Assembly (NCBI GenBank): GCA_947179485.1
Contig: OX359248.1
Span: forward strand, 28,157,378 to 28,221,377
Direction of reading: 5' to 3'
From: Allacma fusca
Lineage: Eukaryota; Arthropoda; Collembola; Symphypleona; Sminthuridae
Length of the DNA: 64,000 bases
Part shown: positions 1 to 12,122 of the stretch, piece by piece
Numbering within the stretch: the first letter of the stretch is position 1
How the letters are laid out: the number at the start of each line of letters is the position of its first letter
Translations under genes and position numbers: made by a program
The notes under the pieces: model-generated
Databases searched by the model: none
What the model was told of the DNA's origin: nothing
Seen by the model: only the letters and a program-made list of their open reading frames with translations

Positions 1-672
1 AATTTTCCCACTGGGTTTCAACTGAAATATCTTCTCTCCACCGCCCGTTGTCAAGCCATCATCAATAATGACGTCCTTGCTGTACACAAATTTCTGAATA
101 ATTATTTCCTCCCATTGAGGATGCTCCTCTGACATATCTCCAGTTAGAGATGCTAACACCTCCTGCAAATCTGTCTCTACTAGGAAAGGTCTACCTTCCT
201 CCGGGGAGAAGACACGGATGTGATTTTTTATATCAAAATTACTATCCCTTTTCCAACAGCCGTAGCCAAATTTTCTAATGAAAATGTTCCTCAATTTCAA
301 GAAAGGCTTCATTCCCTCACTGTTCACATGACTAAAAACACGCTTTGAAAATTTCTCTTGGTAGGATTTAGGATCAATCTCAGTCCCATAAACTATCAGC
401 ATAAGCATGTTCCTGGAATTCCCTGGTTTCCGAAAAGACCATATATTGTCTTCCGTGGTTTGAACCAGGGTGACGTCATTCCCGAAACTTGTTCTTAAAC
501 GACAAGAAACTACGGCACGAGCAATTTCGTTAATTATCCACAAGAGAAGGGAACAGGGGAAAATAAGTATGATGGAGAAATATAGAGAAATACAAGCCTC
601 TGTTACTCTCCATATTAATGAAAATGAAAAGGATAGGAGAGTCAGTGCAGCTTCAACTTTGTTGGGCTTCAT
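1..672 (-). CDS. 5' part of a membrane-anchored protein, possibly a WSD/DGAT-type acyltransferase
   Basis: An open frame starts at an ATG whose first base is 672 and runs 224 codons off the left edge, so the C-terminal part is missing. Residues 1-55 hold two hydrophobic stretches (around 8-24 and 28-47), suggesting a membrane anchor. The rest is soluble and mixed, with the stretch DIKNHIRVF followed by an acidic segment. That arrangement recalls the N-terminal region of wax ester synthase/diacylglycerol acyltransferase-like proteins, in which a comparable block follows a membrane segment. The diagnostic HHxxxDG motif is not seen and may lie outside the window. The reading frame is certain; the family is a guess. 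Confidence 0.45.
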   Translation of the reverse strand, partial: MKPNKVEAALTLLSFSFSLIWRVTEACISLYFSIILIFPCSLLLWIINEIARAVVSCRLRTSFGNDVTLVQTTEDNIWSFRKPGNSRNMLMLIVYGTEIDPKSYQEKFSKRVFSHVNSEGMKPFLKLRNIFIRKFGYGCWKRDSNFDIKNHIRVFSPEEGRPFLVETDLQEVLASLTGDMSEEHPQWEEIIIQKFVYSKDVIIDDGLTTGGGEKIFQLKPSGKI

Positions 673-3600
673 GTTCCTCTCCTGAGAATCGGAATTGTGA
701 CAATTAGTCCATGCTCAGATTCCTCGAGGAATAAATCCGCTACACAAATAATAATTATTATGTATCTGAGAAATGGGAAACTCGTTGAACTGAACAAGAC
801 TTCTTGTAGGCAGGAACCTGTATTTCGTAGACTCCGTTTCGGCAGGTGCTTCTCTCAATGTAGAATATTGTTCTACTATGTATACTTGTGCACATATGTA
901 TGATTATATTCAAGTTCCTTTACTGTAGATTTCCTATTCCCACGTGTTGGGTTACTCACGCTGTTCCACTGAACTAGTCCATATAGTATAGGAGGGTTTA
1001 AAAATGTATAACACAAACCGCTGGAAATCTAGTCCTCTGTTGTGCAGTGGTACGGAAATAGTGCAAGGTACAAGAACACCGGCACGGCACAATTCCCCGC
1101 AAAAGGTGAAAACACGGGAGACGAATCCTGCAATAACCCACGCGCACAACTTAGCCAATTTAATATAATATTAATATGATTTAAGGTATTACATAAAAAG
1201 AAGAGAACCAGAAAGTGTAGGAGAGCATTTGCAAACTTAGCTCCGTACTTAAAACTTACGAGGAAGGGTTTTTTGCAAAACAACAAAACACTGTGTACCT
1301 ATAGTAACCAGATCATTCGGATGAAAAAGATATGAATGGACTTCTCCGCCTCCAGAGCAGAGGAAATGGTGAGTAGGGGTGCAGAATTTGTGGATTGTAA
1401 TAGCGTATCCTCATGATGCCCGCTAACACTGCGAACGTTACAGGAGGCCATGGCCAACTAAAACTTTTGTCGGGTAATGGAAGTATTTTCCCCCGGTGAG
1501 TATCCAAACACTATTGCAGGTGCAGCTGACCCAAGCATGGGGAATAATCGGAGCAGAGTGATATTTGGCTTGATCACTATACTTTTTAGTTCCGACCTGA
1601 CTCTCTCTCTCCCTCTTACAAGCTCTATTCCTATAGGTGCAAGAGCCACGAAATCAATGGAAACCTGGAGGAGGTGCTGGCCAAGTTTATAGGCAGTTTT
1701 ATTATTAGCAAGACAGACTTTAAGCACTAAACTTGCGCTTGTGCTTAATACACCTGCAGTAGATCTAATGCAATGGTGTTTTTAATTTATTAATTTCCAT
1801 TGTGTTCCCTTCCCTTGATGAATTTCCAGAGCTATCGTATATAGCTTCAGTGTTTATTCATGGATACGAACAACATTCTAAGAAACTTGACTCTAAAAAA
1901 AACTTAAGTAAATTGGGAGTACTGTATTTTGTCTGAGCCGTCATTTGTGATAAGTTGCAAGCAGACGTAAACCTTATAAGTGTTTTCTGTAGTTCTTGTA
2001 ATTCGTTCAAAACTCCTGAAAGCTGAGACCTGAGACTGTTCCTTGGGAACCATTTGCTCATTGAATTCCAACAACGTAACTCTTGAATAAGGACGGAGAC
2101 GAAGTCGCAATTCAGCATCAGAAATCTACAATGTACATATTACAGTGGGATGAAAGTTTTATTAGCTGAGCTTTACTCGGGTTATTTGCGGTTTTATGAT
2201 AGCTATAGATATATGTAATTATGTACATAGAGGTACATAGATATCAAAGCTTTCACTTTCTAGGTTTCAGCGGAGATTAAATTGGAGCAAGATTGATAGG
2301 ACTATTTTCAATACCTTTTTCACTATGTATATCCGTATAGGATATACAGGGGATACCTTCAAATCCATGCATTTCTCCGTAGGCTATATACTTTGCTTCG
2401 GAAAACAAATGCTCGGCTCAAATTAGGAAACTGTCAGAAGGATTCTGTTGATCCCCTCATTAGTAAAATAATCCTTTAGGACCTATAGACATTTAAGGAT
2501 TAGCTTGGCTAATAAGGATTCCCCCGCACTATAAATTGTTTGGTTTCAGTCGAATAGATAGAAATCTCAGAGCATCATCAATGACTCTGAAGTAGGGAGT
2601 TGGAAGTAACTGCAGAGAGTTGTGAAAGTGGCAGGCAGGTACCCTATTGGTGTATCATAACCATGGTCTATAAATTAGAGCCAGCTTTGTCGTAAAGGTG
2701 AACGTCCCCCCTGAAAGTAACCTGGAAATGAACTTGAAGCCCAGGAAAATTATAGGTTTGGTAAAAATAAACTCCCATTGTGCATATAAAACGTGGCACA
2801 ACTTTTATGTTACATACAGATAATAGATACTACAGATACTACAGCCACTACATGTGATTGCCACTTGAAGGTGCAATTTCTCCCTTGATGGAAGTAACTT
2901 GTTATAATGAATGTACAACAAAAGCACGTTACTCGTTTTAAAGCAACTTACTACATGGTGAATTGACCAGTTCTACTCAACAGTTACTTCGTCACGCCAT
3001 AAAACAATCAACTGGCCTCCAAATGAAGTTCCTGAAAACCTCACTCTGTACAGAGGAGTAGTGAACCCCAAGCAATTTTTTCGGGTCCTGATTATCGGTC
3101 AGCGAAGAAAATCCTAGGAGGAAAAGTTGCTTCTCTTCCTGAACTCATCAATTCCAAGCCCAATGCTTTTTCATGTATCATTGAAGGATATGTATATAAT
3201 TTTATACATTTAGACCTGATATGTATCTATACAGTACTGTACTCACGAGCTGCAGGAAAGCATCAACATTAACAAGACTGTTATCCAGAGAGGGAGATTG
3301 TTGGTGCCAGTAAGTCTACTAACCTGTCCACTTTCAGTTTTTACTATCACTTCAGTCATCAACGTAAACACATAGGACGTACATATATGGGAGATTTAAG
3401 GGCTTTGGAAATGCCTGTCTCTGCCTGTGATGGTCATCGTTCTTTCTGCAAGAGTTGTGGCGGGCTGCTGTCATAAGCTAAAAAGAATCGCCTCAAACGG
3501 GCACGTTTCTGTCATTATTATTTTTGTGCAAAAAATCTTTGGGCAATGAATGTCTTGTCCATTGCATCTATGCTGTAGTTCCTCCAACACTCGAAACATT

Positions 3601-5544
3601 TAGCTTCTCTCGAAACCTGAAGGTAATGGTGGTTGTGGTTTACTCGGTAATGAAGCATATGTATAGGTATAAGTATCGATTTTCCTTGGCAAAATATAGG
3701 GGTTCAAACAAGCAGGGGAAACATGAATGAACCATCCCATGCCTATTGCTGTGGGCCAATTCAGAAAAAAAAACTTGCAGAAATCAAATAAATCCTAACA
3801 GCCCTTGCATTTAGTGGAAATCATGGTCAAAGTTTACGTGCAAAAGTTTGCAAGTTTAGGATTTCCCCATGGTATCAAAATCTCTTCAGAGGTTTTTGTG
3901 CCATGGTTGTAAAATCCCGCATCAGAGTCATAGTGCCAAAGGAGGATGATCTTTATGCCCGCATTCCAACCATCTAGTTAATGAAGGCGGATTTGAATCG
4001 GGCATTTTAGAAAGCCGCATAAATAGGAAGTTCCTTGTGGGAATTCAATGGGAGACGGATTTAACCCCAGAGAATTTCTAAACGCTTAGACACTCTTCGC
4101 CTCTACATTCCTGCCTCTAATGTATAGGATCGTATATCTAGCTCTGAGCCTGTCTATGAAATACTTGGACCCATATATCTTTTAGAACCATATGTCCTTA
4201 TCTGTACTTATATAGCTCTGACCGCAAAATACTTCCTAATGAATAAAAGCTTAGGAATTCTGGTTGTCTTCTTGAAGGCTTCAGGCAGATCATGAAATGC
4301 ATATGATGATATACTCTCCAGGACCCAATTGCACACCGCCCAAAACACTTCCAGTGCTGAATGAATGGCAGATTGCCTACAATTTCCTACGGTTATGTCT
4401 GCATGTATGTGTGTATGTATAGTACTATGTTTACGTACAAACATGGGTTTGGTATAGGTACACACATGGAGTGCAATAATGCAGTTGTGTTATTGTGGAG
4501 CATAATAGCATTCCAATAAGACCATAATCATGGGCTCAATCAGAAAATAATTTCCAAAGGACTAGGGCTATACACTGTGGCTGTATATCTGCATTTGTAT
4601 TGTGATTGTTGGAGGTGAATCTCACTCCTCAGTTTTTTCCCCTTCCACAGTACGTCAGTTGTTGATCAGACCTCTGAATTAAAGTCCACAACATACCAGT
4701 CAGAGCAGCGGAGGGTTAATGAAATCCAATATTACAACTTACAACCTTCTTGGACTTACTCCTTCGTAAGTACTAAGCCTCATCGTAGAATATTGTAAGT
4801 TGAAGAAACCCTGGGATGCGGATGGGTAGAATTGCTTCCCAAATCAAAGCCCATGGAGACTTTCACAGGTATTTATGAAAATCTCCAAGAGCTTTTCAAT
4901 TATTTCTTTAATTCTAAAACGAGCGGGTGAGAATTCTTACGGGTCATATTTTTGGGCTGGGAGTGCAATGAAATATAAGGCAGGTGTGGGGTGTGGGTAG
5001 AGGCACCGACCCTCTTGATAGGCACAAAAAGTCTCACAGTTGGATTATAAATTGACAGATCATAAAAACTCGTAGGTTCCTTGTGTTGTCAAGAATGATT
5101 AGGCAAGGGAAGGCGTATTTTTTCCAAGTATGTATACTTATGCATACGTACCCCTGGGTTAACTCCCATACATATTTGGACAGTACGAGTACATATGTAC
5201 AAACACATTGCAGTACAGTTAACTTGTGAAAATCTATTTTATGTCTACAATGACTGACTCTTTATGGTTCGAGAGGCCTAAAAGTGTCAATTGGAAAGCA
5301 CCTTTACCACTCTTGTCCAATAACATGAAAGCTTACGGAGCATGTAAGTGAATAAGTTAGCACATTAGCATAAGAGCCAACGACGTAATGCTTTCAGTAT
5401 GTGCGCTAACAATTAACAAAAGTTATTACGGTTTGTAATTTTCTGGAACGTAGTCATCAGTGCATGGATAAAGTTGGCTATACATTTCTTCGGCAGTGGA
5501 ACATTCACCAGGAAAAACACTGGAGGTAAATAATAGGTTGCTAT

Positions 5545-5581
5545 TGTGTGTGTGTGTGTGTGTGTATGTGTGTGTGTGTGC
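5545..5581. repeat. (GT)n microsatellite
   Basis: An alternating GT run of about 37 bp, interrupted once by an A. Confidence 0.95.
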
Positions 5582-6214
5582 TTATGCGCTGTTTATTTAC
5601 GGTGGGATATAATATAAGGCGGAATTTAAATTTTATTTGGATCCATGCACGTGCATAAGTGTCCATATAGATATCTAATTGTAAATAAGTACTTGAAGGC
5701 TTACCTGTCCAACATATACATACATACATACATAGTCTTGGATCCTCATACCCCACAGTCTTTCTTCTGCACAGTTGTTTTGAATTAGCTATAAAACGAG
5801 CGTTTATATCGTTGGGAGAGTACCTACCTACAGGAGAACTTTTGTAGGTAAATATAAATTATATTTACTTATGAGAGATGATAGGAGGGAGCGAAACACC
5901 TGTGGATTTTCCCCTATAAGCCATAGGATTGGACGAGAGTATGTACGCCACCGAGAGATCTTCTTCTTTAGCATCAATTTGAAGGGGGCAGGTAAAGCTA
6001 AGGTTAACCACTTCTTCATCTTTACACCTCATACTTGCTATCTATTTCGTACTGAGGATGGAAATATACATGAGAAGCCATAAGCCATATTGTAATAACA
6101 ATCCTGCCTTCCACTCCAAGCTCCATTGTCCACGTCTCATGGATATCCAAATGTAAACTGACAAACTTTGCATCGCCAACAACTTCACATCAAGACACAT
6201 GCAGGTGTAGGTGT

Positions 6215-6215
6215 A

Positions 6216-6251
<36 letters not shown>

Positions 6252-6252
6252 C
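6215..6252. repeat. (CT)n microsatellite
   Basis: A CT dinucleotide run of about 38 bp with one extra T interruption. Confidence 0.95.
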
Positions 6253-6586
6253 CATTCTTCGTGTACTTTTGGAGTTGAAAGCAATTATCCACTGAAGAAC
6301 AAATCGAATCTTTATAGGTAAGATTTACATACAGAGTCAGGAGAGAGATGCTCATGGTTACTGTTTTCGTGAAGGATGGTTTCTGAGACTTCTAACGATC
6401 TTGAGATATTTGGTGTGGTGTGTATTGGAGTGTCTGTAGGTGTAGCTGAAGAAGACAAAGTTGATGTGCGATGCGGCTTCATACGCCAGCCATTCGAGTT
6501 TTCCTCCGTGCACAATGCAATGTACCTCATTCATGTGTAACTACACACACACAACATTTTCTTTGAGTATTGGCATTGACTAGAAG

Positions 6587-6643
6587 TAGAGAGAGAGAGA
6601 GAGAGAGAATTAGAGAGAGAGAATGAGAGAGAGAGAGAGAGAG
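6587..6643. repeat. (GA)n microsatellite, imperfect
   Basis: A GA dinucleotide run of about 57 bp broken by AATTA- and AAT-type interruptions. It lies about 330 bp from the (CT)n run and is its complement, so the two could pair as an inverted repeat. Confidence 0.9.
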
Positions 6644-7338
6644 ACGCGTAGACGCGGAGCTAATATACGAAGTCTAATCTTCACCATGGGATGCAAGTTG
6701 TCTTACGTTTCTTGAAGAAGGTAAAGTCGAAGAAATGAAACCAACAAAGAAAACCAACCCATTCACACGGCTGGTGAACGGAGAGTAGACGCAGACGACA
6801 TCACTTCTCTTTACCTCATCTGCTCATCATAACCGCCAGATTCTCGATTTAATTTGTTATTCCTGTGTAGATATCCCTTTGGGAAATAGCCTTGGTTAAT
6901 TTTTTGTGTTCGAGCTTCACTCCCTTACAATTCCAGATTATGTAGGAGGTGTCCGTACGCGTGCTGGAACTGGACTGGAATCCCATAACAAACTCAAGCT
7001 AATCAACTGTACAGCACACCATGTGTAACCAATCATAACAAGGAGGGCTTGGATGGGAAAATGAGTATTTCATTCAGCAGTGCTATTCATGGTGTGTGGC
7101 GTAATCCGCAGGTCTTCCCAACAATCAAAATCTGATAGAGGAAGTGTCCCAAAGGATTTTTCGAAAGGCTCAGTTGAGTTCATTCCTTACAGTAAGTCAC
7201 TTACTGTGAGGTTACTAAGGTTGAGTGGGCGAGTGGGCAGTTACAGTGTTGTGCCAGTTCTTGCTGCACAGTGTGTTCTTCTGATTCTTGTATATATCCT
7301 CTGAACGTCAAATTGACAAAGACCCAATCGTTTTAATT

Positions 7339-10300
7339 ATGGAGCTTCCACTTGAGTGTACATCCACCAAACATTTTTTTATTCTACTGATTCTGGCTTG
7401 TTTCACCACCTCTCAAAGCGAGTCTCGTGCTCATCACAAGGTAGGTTTTTTCTGGAATATACCAGTACAGACCTTGTTCAAACAGTAAACTTGATTTGTA
7501 AACATAATTTTTACTGCGAATGCTTTGAATTACATGGTAACCCATCTCACAGCCCTGATGTATATATCTGGTAGAGCTTCCATTACATTCTCGAAAGCAA
7601 AGAAATAATCATTTTTGCTACACGGATTTGACATAATAATTAACATGAAATCCAGCTCAAGTCTAGTTTCTAATACGTGTAAGACTTTGCACTTGACCTT
7701 TAGATTTCTACATCTGTTCATTGGATGTCTGTTTGTCATGTTTCGACGTACATCTTGAAATCTTTTTGAAAGGAACTGAAAGACTGGGCAATTTTGTGGC
7801 AAAAATATTTCTAAGGGCTTTATGTAATTATTATCTTTCGACGTTTCAACTATGATTTAAAATAAATTATCTCGTTTCCAGGAGCATTCCAGTAGACACT
7901 CACGAAGGTCTCAAGTTTGTGTGAAATCGGAGATAATTAAATGTAACTTTGCATGTGTACCATTCATTATTTGTGTAACTGAGGACAGGAATAGCTTAGA
8001 TTCTGAATGGGAAAAACGTCAGATTCTCAATGGAAAACACGTCAGTTTCCCTTTTTTAATCGGTGTCATTATTTTTAAATTATTTCCATATCATTTTTAT
8101 CTCTTGGCTGGACAATACGCAGGAACATCAGCCATGGAGTCATGCCTTTGGTAGTTGCAAATTAGTGTCTTGGTTGTTTTTGTGGCAATACAATATCATG
8201 TTAGATAGGAGCATACTCTAGCTATGAATAGCTAGACGAAACAACTTTTATCTTGAATTTTCAGGGCTGAAATTTTGTGACATAGATACTTTAGTTAGAT
8301 ACATGATTGGGACAATTTTTCTTGGATGCCTTGATGTTGTTGAACACAGGGTTGGGAGTCTCTGTGTGAAAAACAGGGGTCTGACCCATCCTCCAGGGCT
8401 GCAAAATATCAATCAGTCCAGTGTGTGTACAGTACTGTACGGCACTGGGGAAAATTGAAGGAAAAGCTTCATCTTAACATATGCTAATGAGATGGATGGG
8501 ATGGGATTATGGTATACAATTATTATTATATTCTGAAGATGACTAAGATGAGGCCACAGGGTATGAACGTTCCCTGCGTGATAAGTAATAGAAATGGCTT
8601 TTTTCATTCTGCTAAGGAAAGTATATGGGGGATAGGATTGCTCAGATGGGGAGTGGGTACATATGAGCTAAAGAACTTACTCATAATAGTCAGCGAAATA
8701 GTCAAGTAAAGTATGGATGAGAGCAATTGCAGTTGCAGCCCGATGCAATGATGATGTGATACATACGGAAGAAAAATGGGAGGATCGTGCAGAGTGCCCC
8801 AGGAGAAGAAGACAACCTTTGAGACAGAATTTTTGTAGGTTTTCCTTGTTCAATTAAAGACAATTATTCCCATTGCAGAATTCATCATGTCTTCCTCCAT
8901 AAGTAGGTGGATGGTGAAGATCTTCCACCATCCCATATGTATACAGTATGAGAGGACAGCTTTTGAGCCTTCTTTTTACAAGAATCACGACTAGCATACT
9001 TTCATACATGATGGTTTTACTATTTACACTACACGCAACAAGACACTAGTAAATCCCCATAGTTATAATGTGATAGCAGGTGGACAAGTCATTTTTTAAG
9101 AGGATTGGAGCGTGCTCATAATTCTGCTCCACTCAGGTCCAACACACAGAACGACAAATTGTTTACTATCCACGAATACATTGTTATCCAGTTTTTGCAA
9201 TGTATCCCCTCTATATAGCCAAAGTAGGTAACTTAGTTCATTGTCATAGGAAAAAAGGGAGGGAGAGATCCCACCGACAAATGGAAATCACTCCTTACAA
9301 AAAAAAATATTGCGCTGCAAAACACTTTCTTGGACAGCTTTCAGTACAGAGAACTCCCTATACTGTAGATATTACAATTGACATATAAAAATGTACACTT
9401 TTGTTACTATGTTACTTTTATATATCTACCTGCGATGGAAGTTAAATCCAGGGCTACTTAGAGTATGTAGCTAAACTGTGAACATGGTAATTTCTACTAC
9501 ACAAGTGTTCCAAGCAATTTGTATTTGTATAGCCTTTGCGATCGTTACTTGGGAACAGTTTATGAAATGTCACTTCTTCTTTCAGGTTCACAATTTGGCT
9601 TTATATCCCGAAAGGCATTCTTGGTGTCAAGCCACTCCGATCCGGCAGGAAATTGCACATGCTCCAGAATGTCATACAACAACTATTGACAACGTCGTCT
9701 GTCTCGGAGCTTGCTTCAGTTATAGTGTCCCTAAGGCTCAAGATGACCCAGTAATTCCTCCGTACTGTGATGCTTGCAGACCGACAATTTCCGCTTGGAA
9801 AGTTGTGAGTGACTTCACCACACTTTTATTATACCTAACAAGTTTTTCTGCATCAGACTCATACTGTATGTGACCCCCCACACCCCTAAATGTCATAAGC
9901 CAACCCTCATTCCTATTTTTTAAATTGTAGGTTACGCTAAACTGCACCAAGACAACCACGGGCGAGCCTTACCAACTTGCTAAAAATGTGGAAATCATTT
10001 CCAATTGCAGTTGTGTCGATTGCAATGATAATACTCCAAGAGGAGGAGCCTCAGAAGCAGGAGAATCTGCCGTATGTATTTCTAGTTCTCATTTAAAACT
10101 ATATGTGTAGCATCAAAGTGACGCCGTGTAAGTATTGGACTCCTACTTCGTCACAGTCCTAACTTCGTGATGACATCCGTGGCTCATGTTTATTTTTAGG
10201 AGGAGGACGGCGGAGAGCTCCCTGACTTGTGGTCAAATAATGAAGTCGAGGGTGATGATGATGATGAAGAGGAAGACGATGGGAAAACCTTGGATGAGAA

Positions 10301-10505
10301 TTTACCCCAAATCCCAACACTACACAAGCTGAAAAGTGTATCGGAAGAACTGAAAGAAATAAATAAAGCTGCGGATGAGGAGCTGATGATCAATCGAAAT
10401 AAAATCCCCTCTGACGATGATCATGACCAAGACTCTGCAGTTCGGATTCACAAAGAACGGGAACGCCAGCGTGCGGCAGTCAGTACTGATGAGGATGAAG
10501 ATTAG
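7339..10505 (+). CDS. DAN/NBL1-like secreted cystine-knot BMP antagonist
   Basis: Four exons join in phase: 7339-7440, 9586-9804, 9931-10071 and 10200-10505, giving 255 aa. Exon 1 encodes a signal peptide (hydrophobic core HFFILLILACF). Exons 2-3 encode the DAN/CTCK domain: the WCQATPI start, the CLGACFSYSVP block, the CDACRP turn, VTLNC and the closing CSCVDC all match the cysteine order of vertebrate NBL1. The last exon is an acidic low-complexity tail (DDDDEEEDD, ending DEDED), as NBL1 also has. Members bind BMP-class ligands outside the cell and block signalling. The signal-peptide exon is split from the domain by a 2.1 kb intron; an extra small exon near 7883 cannot be excluded. Family assignment is firm; ligand is unknown. 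Confidence 0.9.
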
Positions 10506-11266
10506 GAAGGGGGTGGTTCCCCTGAATTACAATTCGGAACTGTTGTTTCCAAGTTCGTTGTTTAACCTGATCATCGAATATTTTAAGAGAAATCCTGCAG
10601 ATTTAACAATATATTTATCTTCCGTGTTGTCTTGTAGAACTGAGAGTCGTTGCCATTTTAAGGACAAGTGCTGTACTACTTGTGTCTTGTTTGGACATTT
10701 TTGCATCCAGTGTTGAGACAAACGATGTTTGAACATCAATGGATCTGTAATAATTACCTTCTGATGCACATTATAATTTCTACATATATCTATGTACGTA
10801 CATACATACTTTTTCTGTAGTAAAACTTAACCCTGGGTCAGGTCAGCGATGTGGGAACACTATATAAATTATAATATTTTGTAATATTAAGAAAAGAAAA
10901 GGAAGAGGCTATCTCAAAGATTCTTGAATACGTTTTATAGCTAGTCTGCTATAAGGGCTTGCAGTATTTTGTTGCGCAAAACTTTATACAAATATATCCA
11001 CACATATTATCAAATTCCATGTACACACTTATATTAAAAATAAGCATTTTATTTTCGACATTATTTTATTGCAAAGGTCTAATAAAATCCCATCATCTTT
11101 TTTCCAAAACAATAATATAGTAATGCAATTTATCAACTTTCACTGCTTGCAATCATTCAAAGAGAAATATTTATATTTAATTGTTTCAGATACTTAATTA
11201 TATATAATAAAACCTATTGGTATCAACAGCAAGGGTCACATCATTTTCACGGTAGTTCTTAAAATT
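10506..11266. other. 3' region between DAN-like gene and membrane-protein gene
   Basis: AT-rich DNA with no convincing gene. It should contain the 3' UTR of the DAN-like gene (+) and the 3' UTR of the convergent gene ending at 11267 (-). Confidence 0.6.
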
Positions 11267-12122
11267 TCAATTATTTTTCTTTTGAGAGTTATCTGCGTTT
11301 GTATCCTTGCTCTTTGGTTGTGAATTCATTTTCCGCTGAATCATAGGATTTAGGTAAGATCCGATAGCCTTCCAAACGTAGAGGTAGACCCGGTAAAAGG
11401 TAAAATATTGTATGAATGCCAACCATTTAATGATCATTTCAAAAACCACACTCAAAATGGGTCCCGTCGAGTCATCCATCAGCCAAGTCAGAAAGTGGAA
11501 TATTTCTACCCCAAATTTAGCAACGCAAAAGCATGCGCTTAGAGACAATACTTTCATCTGAAAGAAGATCATAATATTATCTATTACGAGGGGGAAAGTA
11601 GGATTTAATTGAACTTTACTATCCATCATTAACTATATACATATATGCATTAAAATTTGTTCCAAATTAACCAATAGGAAACGACAAACCCAAACAATCC
11701 TAGTTTTGTAAATTGGCCCTGTAAACGTTTTGAACAGAATTTCTTCCTCTTTGTTTATGAATCTTGTTTTGAAGATTACATATATCCAAGAAATCAGAGC
11801 AATAATTACAGGCATATCCAGTAGGATAATTGAAAGTAGAATGGGTAACATCCATCGCGAATCCTTTAATACAGTCTTCATTTCTTTGATCTATGTAATA
11901 AATCGTCAATGATCATTATGATTTATGTGAAAGGAATTTTCAAATGTTTAATGTCGATAATAGAATAATACATAATGTATTGACTTTGAAGATAATTTTA
12001 TTATTCACCATTTCAAGTAAGTTCTTGGGCTGCATTAATTCAATAAAGCCACTGAAAGCTATTGCAATAATTGCTCTCACTCCGGCTGGATTTGCCATTT
12101 TTGATGTGCTCTTCCTCTCCAT
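11267..12122 (-). CDS. Small multi-pass membrane protein, unknown family
   Basis: Three exons read in phase on the - strand: 12122-12009, 11890-11672 and 11557-11267, giving 207 aa. The ATG at 12122 opens exon 1, which ends with a GTGAAT donor. The protein has about four hydrophobic segments: residues 13-30, a long one starting WMLPILLSIILLD in exon 2, one across the exon 2/3 junction (around CRFLL and KVLSLSACF), and one around VFEMIIKWLAFIQYF. The tail is polar and Lys/Asn/Ser-rich, suggesting a cytosolic C terminus. There are no cysteine or enzyme motifs. Small four-pass proteins of this type are common in arthropods. I do not recognise it. The exon 2 donor (GTTAAT) was chosen because it keeps the phase, and is the weakest point. 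Confidence 0.6.

Larger units (their letters stand above)
673..7338. other. Gene-poor stretch
   Basis: No exon chain with recognisable protein similarity was found. Several 60-90 codon open frames exist. The least random-looking are on the - strand at 1458-1727 and 1858-2118; with flanking splice-like sites they could be exons of a divergent membrane receptor, but no family could be named. The stretch holds (GT)n, (CT)n and (GA)n microsatellites near 5.5-6.6 kb and short tetranucleotide runs such as CATA. The last part upstream of 7339 should contain the promoter and 5' UTR of the DAN-like gene. Confidence 0.5.

Noticed and set aside
1458-2118. Two - strand open frames that might be exons of a chemoreceptor
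   Set aside because: Frames and splice sites could not be joined in phase and no receptor signature was recognised; mentioned only in the region note.
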